Assembly (NCBI GenBank): GCA_031761425.1
Contig: JARFXV010000629.1
Span: forward strand, 1-64,000
Source of the DNA: Cosmopolites sordidus
Taxonomy: Eukaryota > Arthropoda > Insecta > Coleoptera > Curculionidae
DNA length: 64,000 nucleotides
Direction: 5' to 3'
The notes under the pieces were generated by a model. The model was not told where the DNA came from. It worked only from the letters and a program-made list of their open reading frames with translations, and made no database searches. Of this stretch, positions 56,761-64,000 are shown one piece after another (within the stretch, counting starts at the first letter, position 1; each line of letters begins with the position of its first letter). Both the position numbers and the translations under genes were made by a program.

Positions 56761-58910
56761 CTTTACTTGATTGAAATTCCTCACAAATGTTTAATGAAAA
56801 ACTTTTTTTGTCAAAATTTCTCCTTTGTATTTATGTTTGTATAATACTATTATATTAATACTATGATATTGTTTGACAAGTTTCGCTAGCACTGTATCTT
56901 TGTCAGAAATAAAACATATTTACCAGAGAACGAAAAAAACTATTCATTAAAAACAACAAACAAATAACAATTTAGGTAAATTTATCAAAAATTGCAAAGC
57001 AATAGTAAACAAAAAATAAAAATCTGCGGTATATCAAATATATTGTGGGTCATGTTCAAAAAATATACTGGACTACGCAGATCTTTCAAGAAACAAATAA
57101 ATAACATGATAGAAGTTGTCTTAATCAGAAACATAATTCTAATTATGCCTCACATCTGCATCCGCACTATGAGGCGTACAAAATAAAAAAAAATGAACCA
57201 TCTGGAAAGTTTAGAAATAAACCGTTTAAAAGATGCAAAAACCCTTCTGAATCACCAAATAGACCTGAACAAATCGCCTCTACTGAATTGGTACAGGAAA
57301 TAAATAGCTTCTGGGTCCATTTCCTAAAAAAGTGTATTTTATTGTTAATCGTTTTATATATGCACACATTTCATTTTGAAATTTGTATGTTTTCAACATC
57401 GAAAATATTTATTTCTGATGAAAACGAAACGTGTGAAGCGTTAATGCAAGTAGTTGAAATTTTGACAAAAATGTATTTAATTAAATATTAAACATACTCA
57501 CGACGCATACTGTTTCTACAAGAGCTGTTTTGAACAAGGCTTTGTTTAAAAAAAAATCAACGAATTGAGATAATGACAGAATCGACATTTACTTATGATG
57601 TAGAAACATTGAACATTGGAGAGCGGCTTAAGGTATATTTCATTGTCCATAAAATCGAATTGGCTCTTACTACAGTTACCATCTACAGTTTCCTAAAAAG
57701 ATTTAATTACGTTTCTATAATATTGGGACTAATAGTAACCTTATAAATCATCATAAGTTTATTGTCATAGATTTTTCCTTAAGATTAGCTACCAAGGAAA
57801 AATCGTACAGTTGTCATATGGCAGATCTCAGTGGCCTATTTGTATCTCCATTTCTCAAGATTATATGAACTGAAAATTTAATGCGCAAAAATCGATTATT
57901 TCATCACTTGTATGGCATGTCTTGTTAAAAACAAAGTTTAGTTCATTCCATAATTTTCTTCATGCACAGCAGCTAAACTATCGATGGTCATATCTACATA
58001 GCGCTCTCACCAGTAAGAACCAGGTTACTGTTCACGTTAGAGTTTAGTTGTTCAGTCAACTGGATCTTTTAAATATGCAAATCTTTCATCAATATGATGT
58101 TTAATGTGGGAAAATGGAAAGGACAATGGAAAGGGTCAATTATTGAGAACGTCGACAACTTTATGTTTTTCTAAATAATTAGCTGCAAAAACTGCAAGGG
58201 TTATTAGCACCATCACAGGCAACTTACATTTTCTGAAAGGCCAATACTTCTTAGAAAAGCAACTATGTTACTTATAAGTTCGGTTGGGCAAGGTTAGACT
58301 CAACTCCTTCTATAACCCTATATTGATTTCCCTGTAAATAATATTCTGTACATGTACTGGAGAGAATTCAACCGTGATAATATATGGCAGATATTTTCAC
58401 CGTAACATCGAGCGCCGGTAGCTTTCAACAGATGTATGTAGGTAAGTTGTGTAGCCTATAATATATTAGTCAAAAGATTTTCACTTGGTAGAGCTATAGA
58501 TTATATTCGGAAAGTACAACACGTGGCTGTTTTAGAAGCTTGGTATTTCGTAGTGAATTGCCATCTTTGAAGGTGTAAATGAAGTCGCGAATTATGTTGT
58601 CATGTGGAATTCAATTGCATGGAAAAACTCTGAAGAGCAAACAAATTTTATTTGTAATTAAACGTGAAATATCGTTATAATATTGAAGAATGTATATATG
58701 CTCTAAAATATTGTAGAGATGGACGGCAAATTTCTAAAGTTTAAAGATAAAATCTATTACATATTAATTTAACACAAAAATGAACAAATTTATAATGAAT
58801 TTATTCTTAATGTAACCATGAGGGAGAAATGTTTGTTTTATTGGGCGTTTTCCATTCACTCAATTTAAAACATATTCATTTCATCATTTATTAGGTAGTG
58901 ACGGAACGTA
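56761..58910. other. Mostly unassigned AT-rich DNA
   Basis: Contains at 57775-57815 a copy of CTTAAGATTAGCTACCAAGG then AAAAATCGTACAG, found again at 58947-58985 in the piggyBac fragment. Otherwise no recognisable feature on either strand. Confidence 0.5.
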
Positions 58911-58914
58911 AGTT

Positions 58915-59560
58915 CATTCTGTTGCCCCAATTGGTAACAGAATTTTTTCTTAAGATTAGCTACCAAGGAAAAATCCTACAGATCCACATATGGCCTTCTA
59001 GACAAAGCAACTAATGTTACTTTGATCCGGTGGCATGATAATAGTCAAGTTACATTAACTACCAACAGAATCGATGATCTTGTCAACAAAACTACATCAT
59101 ACAAGCGTTACAGCCAGGCGCGAAAAAAAAGAATAACAATTTTGCAGCCTTCCTTAATTCATGAATATATAGCCAATGCATGGGGAGTGTCGATCAATGG
59201 CATGGTCGCCAAAGAATAAATTAAGAAGTCGAAAATAGTATTGGCACATCGTTCGTTTCTGCCTAAACGCACTCATCATTAATTCGTGGATTTTGTTCCG
59301 AAATATAGAACCTTGTATAAGACAAAATGTTTTTATTAGGCACATTGTACGGCCAATACTTTCAACTCCAAAGCTGCGGAAGAACATTTATGTGATCATA
59401 CCTGTTCGTGAAGGACAGGTATGATTGCCTGAATCATTGCCCGATAAAAAATCCCACTCAGCGACGATGTGCAAGATGTCATAAGTGTATGACTTTTATA
59501 TGCACTACTGCAAATTCGGTGTTGGACTTTAGATCGATTGTTTTAAAGCTTATTATACAC
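58915..59560 (+). pseudogene. piggyBac-like transposase C-terminal part
   Basis: The 65-codon frame from 59022 has MIRWHDNSQVTLTTNRIDDL and QPSLIHEYIANAWGVSINGM, matching the piggyBac block W.DN..V....T and the P..+..YN..MGGVD.+D segment (here YIANAWGVS). After a shift, minus stops, the end at 59408-59520 reads MKDRYDCLNHCPIKNPTQRR, CARCHKCMTFICTTAN, the Cys-rich zinc-binding tail of piggyBac transposases. The catalytic core upstream is missing. The minus frame 59154-59387 is a shadow. Confidence 0.8.
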
Positions 59561-60095
59561 ATTAAAAGAGGTTTTAATTTTAATATTTTGCTTATAATTA
59601 GGTTCCGATTACTGTTAAGATACTAAACAATATATGTTTAGGCAGGCCACGCCTCTATATTATTAGCTCATTTTATTCCTTCTAACCTTAAGCCGTCAAT
59701 AGTCGAGCTCGAGCTGAACAATGTACATATTTGTAAAACTAAGAACATTTTTCTCCGAGCATCTTTTTAGGGAGCATTTATACATCTCACACTAACTGAT
59801 CTGGATTACATCAAGACTATGATTAATAACAACCAAAATTTGATGACATATCAGATTGGTGAGATATTATAATTAGCGCCATTCCAAAATCAAAACATCT
59901 GCAATAGCGTAACGCTGGTTACTAATCAATTTAGATATAAAAACTTACTTGACCATATTTTTGCTGGCCATATTTTATTTCAATGCTAGACGATTAAGTT
60001 ATTAACAAACAATTTGCTATTCTAGCGATGAAAAATGAATTCAATACACTAATAGCAACTTTAATTCATAAAGATATTTGATAATACATTTCTAC
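59561..60095. other. AT-rich spacer, nothing recognised
   Basis: Could include the 3' flank of the piggyBac copy; no terminal repeat was identified. Confidence 0.45.
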
Positions 60096-60099
60096 AACG

Positions 60100-61425
60100 A
60101 AATCAAATCCTGATTAATACTCAAAGAGGCCAAATTGAAGCAAGCAATTTTCAAGGAGAGGTCCAATTTGACTACCTACTAGAAAACCAGTTAAATTTCG
60201 TCATGTGATATGACAGACCACAGAAATAACTTCCTTGATGGAATCAATTCGGATATTTTGCTAGATGACTTTATTGGGTACATAATTTAACAATTTAACA
60301 ACAACAACATTAACAATGGCACACATAACCATATTATGAAAACGCTGGAGTATCTCAATGTTGCTGTTGCTGGCGGTGCCCCAAAGTTGGATTCCGTAAC
60401 TTCAAATTGGTTTCAAAGTGGTTTTATATAGTAGAATCTTATTTTCAAGTGATAGTTAAAATCTGCTTCCAATGAACCAATTCATATAACTGAACTTAAA
60501 ACATAACTGCTTATGTTTGTTAATGCGACTTGCGTGGATTTAAATTTGCTAATCCTGATACACCATTTCTTGAGCCATGCTTGAAGATAGTGTGAGATCA
60601 AGAGAAGAAGAAGAGAAGAGAAGAAGATAGTGTGAGATCAAGATTTATATTTATATGTGAGACCAAGATTGCTCTGTCATCTGCAAAAGTATTGACAGTG
60701 GTTACTCTAGAAGTGGATATATCCGCAGTATATAGTATATATAGTAAAGGCCCTAAAATGATCGTTGTATTGTTTAATAAGGAAGTATCTGTTGGTGATG
60801 AAAGATCTGAGTAATTAGTAGTAATGAGATGAGAGCCACACTTTATATGGCACACTTTATGTGCCAGACTTTTTATCAAACGCATGTGATAAATCTAAGA
60901 AAACCATATGGCAGTACATTTTGCCTCCAAGTCTCTATTTATCTGGTTAACCAATCTTTGGACATGTTCTATTGTGTTCTATGTTTATTTCATAATCCAA
61001 AGTGATGTTCGAGCAAAATTTAATTTTCTTCCATAAACCATTTTTACCATTTCACATTTATTTTTTCAAATACATTATATATATATGTCGGTCTATAAGA
61101 TTTACCATCTTCAGGTTTTTTGCTATGTTTCAGAATCATAACTATTTGAGCAATTTTCCAACTACTGGGAAAATGATTGATTCGGAGAAATGAGTTAAAA
61201 ATATTTGTTAATAATTTGAAATATTTCCCCTATTCTTTTTAGTAATTCTCCTGTTATTAGATCAAACCGCGGTGCTTTCCTGATGTTGATTTCCGTTAAA
61301 ATTGTTTTATAATATCTTTTGTTTTAATTGAAGAATGGGATAAATCCATTTGAAATGGAGTATCTACATATTCATTTATGACACATTCAGCATAATTTTC
61401 TGTCGTCAATCGAAGAAACTAGTAT
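60100..61425 (-). pseudogene. Jockey-type LINE reverse transcriptase, decayed
   Basis: Minus strand order: ENYAECVINEYVDTPFQMDL, a fingers region with ITGELLKRIGEIFQIIN-like residues, HFPSSWKIAQIVMILKHSKK, PEDGKSYRP (RT motif 1-2), FLDLSHAFDK (motif A, catalytic Asp) at about 60890, ILGPLLYILYTADISTSRVT, TVNTFADDRAILVSH (motif C, FADD intact), LKKWCIRISKFKSTQVALTN, and the C-terminal SYGIQLWGTASNSNIEILQR. Both catalytic motifs survive but frameshifts and a local duplication of AGAAGAAGAGAAG/GTGAGATCAAG at 60595-60650 break the frame. Confidence 0.85.
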
Positions 61426-61945
61426 TGTTTTAAGTTATAACGTTAACTGTTCAAAGAGTATTCTTTAATACAACTTTTTTATCCATTTTGATGTTTTGAA
61501 ATTTTTGTTTTGATGTTTTGAAATTTTGAAGTTTTGAAATAATGCATGCTATTGGTAGTCTATGGTAGTGATGTAATAATCCGTAAAACCATAACTAATT
61601 GATTAGCAGCATTTTATAATGGCATATGTAATTAACAACACATAGACCCAAAGAAACGTCCTGCGAGGTTTATTAAGGAGCTCATTGTCATTCCTACATC
61701 GATTATACATCTTATTTGAATGAAAACTTGTTCCAGCTGCAATATTCTCACTAAAATGATATAATGGTGCCCGACCATCTACTACCATATATTCGTAAAT
61801 TACTACCTAATTTATCCCAACCCTACTTCTGACTATTTCCTAAGACTGCAATTTTCTGAAACGACAAGATTTTCAGCATATCGCGGCTCTGGAGATTAAC
61901 CTCAAAGCAGAGTAGCAGAATTGCTTCAGAACTTTTTTCTATTAT
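61426..61945. other. AT-rich spacer, nothing recognised
   Basis: Tandem TTTTGATGTTTTGAAATTTT-type repeats at 61485-61535. No gene seen. Confidence 0.5.
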
Positions 61946-61949
61946 TCCT

Positions 61950-62540
61950 AAAGATATTTTGAATAAAAAACTATTACGAATATTTTGATTAGAAAAATAA
62001 TGAAGGTTAGGAATAACTGTCGCTGTAACTTCATATCGATCCTAGTAGGTTTACCCTGTCTACACCTTGTTTAAGTAATGCATCCACTATGGCCTGCATT
62101 GAGATTGAATCAAATGCTTTTTATAGTCGATAAAAGCCAAGTATAGTAATATAGTGTATTTGTTGTGTCTTTCTATGACCTGCTGTATAACCCGGATGCG
62201 ATCCATATTACTGAATCCACTTCCAAATCCCGCTTGCTCTCCTGATTATTCGTCGTGCAGTTTTCTTAATATTCTTTCAGATATTATCTTGGTGAAAATT
62301 TTGTACACCACTGATAGGAGGCTTATTGGTCGGTAGTTGTTTAAATCTTCATATGTTCCTTTTTTATGTGAAAAAGGTCATTTCCGCATTTTTCCATGAG
62401 TTGGGTATTTTTTGTTTCTTGAGGAATTTTGAATATCATTTTTCCAGAATTTTATATAAAGTCTGACAACCAGCTTTCAGCATTTCAACGGTTATAGTAT
62501 ACTTTCCTGGAACCTTACCTTGAGTCTATCGCTCGCTCAC
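61950..62540 (-). pseudogene. RTE-like LINE reverse transcriptase fragment
   Basis: Minus strand: KYTITVEMLKAGCQTLYKIL (fingers), KFLKKQKIPNSWKNAEMTFF, RFKQLPTNKPPISGVQNFHQ with the LNNYRPISLLSVVYKIFTKI block visible in an alternative frame, GEQAGFGSGFSNMDRIRVIQ, QVIERHNKYTILLYLAFIDY (motif A area) and KAFDSISMQAIVDALLKQGV. Frameshifted; motif C is not present. It belongs with the endonuclease piece next to it. Confidence 0.78.
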
Positions 62541-62760
62541 CACTGCCATATGGGCCAATTGCATTTTCTCCAGTTCTTACTTTTACAATTCTAGCATTAA
62601 AATCACCCATGAGCATTTCGTATATATACTTCTCCTTGTCTAGAATTTGAGCCACATCATCGTAAAATTCTTCAACTTTCTCATCCCCATAGCTAGTCCA
62701 TTCTTTGAATGTGGAGTACGTGACCAGTTGAATCTAGTTTGTTTAATTATTCGATCTTTC
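62520..62760 (-). pseudogene. RTE-like LINE endonuclease fragment
   Basis: APE-type endonuclease of the same LINE, which nicks target DNA for priming. Minus strand: FKEWTSYGDEKVEEFYDDVA, QILDKEKYIYEMLMGDFNAR (the GDFNA catalytic motif) and VKVRTGENAIGPYGSGERAI. The frame is open across 75 codons. An internal deletion joins it almost directly to the RT fingers, removing the end of the endonuclease and the region before RT. Confidence 0.82.
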
Positions 62761-62950
62761 TTCGTGTTTCATATAATTCAATAATATACCAATGTGTGTT
62801 GTCAAGTTCTATCAACAGTTCTTGCAATCGGGCATCCATTTTTAATATCAGTATATTAAGCGTAGCAATGTTTAATCAGTCAAAAGTCCAATGGATACCT
62901 GATCTAAACCGGTGATTCTTAACTCTCTCTGCTTTAGGGCGAGTCTTTCC

Positions 62951-62952
<2 letters not shown>

Positions 62953-63043
<91 letters not shown>
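62953..63043. repeat. (TA)n tract
   Basis: Dinucleotide run of 91 bp. Confidence 0.97.
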
Positions 63044-63045
<2 letters not shown>

Positions 63046-63600
63046 GACCTTACTCAGAAGAGTGTCCGACAAAATATAAATTTAACGTAGATTTTCAATT
63101 CCCCCTGTAAACTCCTTGAAACTATCTTGAAATCACAATTATTGACATAACAGTTCTTAATAAGACCAAAATTCTATTGTATAACACCTTTTTAGAAAGA
63201 TAAGCTACGATATGGTTGGTGTTATCAAAAAAATAAAACAAAATGTATAATGGAATGCGGGTTATAATGAAAATTAAGTGAGAGATTTAATTGGAGAAAT
63301 GTGTTATTCATGACGGGACGACGGTTTATTTTAAATCAAATTTAATTTAAAAAGGTTTAAAAGAGGAAGCAAAAGTGATGTATCATAAATATTAATTAAA
63401 AAAAATACGAGTGAGGGAATATTCAGAATTGGAAATTTTCAACAAAAGTTGCTAATGGACCTTTAATTTTACTGAGTGCTATACGAAGGTAATCTGCAAA
63501 GTTTCCAGCTTCAACATGAACATGGTGTTACTCGTTAAGAATATTCTAACAATATAATTGTAGATCAATTCTTCTATTGGAACCTTTGGTGTGAAACACT
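63044..63600. other. AT-rich spacer, nothing recognised
   Basis: No coding homology seen. Confidence 0.5.
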
Positions 63601-63746
63601 AAACTTGGAGAGATTTCGCTAACCATGTTAGCATCATCAGGAGATGATTTAATCTTCTCCTGATGATGCTAACATGGTTAACGAAATGTGCGTCGAGCAG
63701 TTCAAAAAAGTGTTTTGGTGTTTAGTGGTAAATCTCTCCAAGTTTA
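63601..63746 (+). mobile_element. PLE-like ends fused as a palindrome
   Basis: CGCTAACCATGTTAGCATCA then TCAGGAGA (63617-63644) is followed, after gatttaatc, by its near-perfect inverse TTCTCCTGATGATGCTAACA then TGGTTAACG (63652-63682). The right copy continues GAAATGTGCGTCGAGCAGTT and ends AAATCTCTCCAAGTTTAATA. Same family as the segments that flank the FARSB fragment. Confidence 0.7.
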
Positions 63747-63848
63747 ATATAATTGCATATCAGTTGAATGATAACGTTGCAAATTTCAGCCATATTAGAT
63801 GATGTGGTTGTTGTGTTATGTCAGTCAGTGTTAGTGTTTCTGTAAAGA

Positions 63849-64000
63849 TGGAAAAAATCGAATATCGAGCCGTCATTAAATTCTTGCATTTGAAAGGCAA
63901 TACAAATACGAAATTAAAGTCGAGATGTGTGTTGTTACGGGGATTCTTTTCCTTAATTTGCCACTGTGAAATTTTGGCTAGTTAAATTTAAATCTGGTCA
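63849..64000 (+). pseudogene. Mariner transposase N-terminus, cut by window edge
   Basis: ATG at 63849: MEKIEYRAVIKFLHLKGNTN, a first helix-turn-helix of a DD34D-type mariner, followed after shifts by CCYGDSF and VKFWLVKFKSG, the recognition helix. Continues off the right edge. At least two frameshifts are needed to keep the alignment. Confidence 0.72.

Overview
This is eukaryotic, AT-rich DNA dominated by transposable elements, most likely from an arthropod and probably an insect. The repeat repertoire is what points there: several mariner lineages (DD34D, and a lineage whose last two catalytic residues are 41 apart), Tc1-like elements, a DUF4817-type Tc1/mariner element, piggyBac, Tigger/pogo, a hAT-like non-autonomous element, Jockey and RTE-like LINEs, a Penelope-like element (PLE) and a tRNA-derived SINE. 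Long (TA)n tracts are interspersed. I found no intact host gene, no operon, no rRNA and no functional tRNA. Orders within the insects cannot be separated from this sequence alone.

Layout. 0-12.3 kb: a (TA)n tract, a deleted mariner with both terminal inverted repeats (TIRs), a hAT-like element with an 8-bp target duplication, a Tc1-like element, LINE 3' ends, a second Tc1 family, mariner remnants, a mariner with a long C-terminal ORF, and a reversed DUF4817 element. 12.9-21.9 kb: a split mariner, a mariner on the minus strand that has lost a catalytic Asp codon, an RTE-like LINE, and a DD41D mariner carrying a second hAT-like insertion. 22.5-25.1 kb: a PLE GIY-YIG endonuclease between inverted arms, one arm interrupted by a SINE, followed by a G-rich segment and a pentanucleotide satellite. 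25.3-34 kb: DD41D copies, a Tc1 copy, and a tandem duplication of about 1.6 kb. 34.9-42.4 kb: a fragment of the phenylalanyl-tRNA synthetase beta subunit gene between inverted PLE-like ends, LINEs in both directions, a DUF4817 element, and a mariner inserted in a LINE. 45-50 kb: a Tigger pseudogene split by a young mariner, and a Tc1 element. 50.5-52.4 kb: a transposon-like unit with its own TIRs encoding a decayed cysteine- and aspartate-rich protein that I cannot assign to a named transposase superfamily; this is the best candidate for something undescribed. 53.8-64 kb: a Tigger element with a C-terminal zinc finger, a piggyBac C-terminus, Jockey and RTE LINEs, a PLE-type palindrome and the start of another mariner.

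The genes do not form a pathway. The window reads as layers of insertion: elements inside elements give a relative order of events. Nearly every coding region carries stops, frameshifts or deletions. The youngest-looking pieces are the mariner at 45.7-47.0 kb and the C-terminal mariner ORF at 10.5-11.0 kb. All identifications come from reading translations and repeats by eye; no database search was run.
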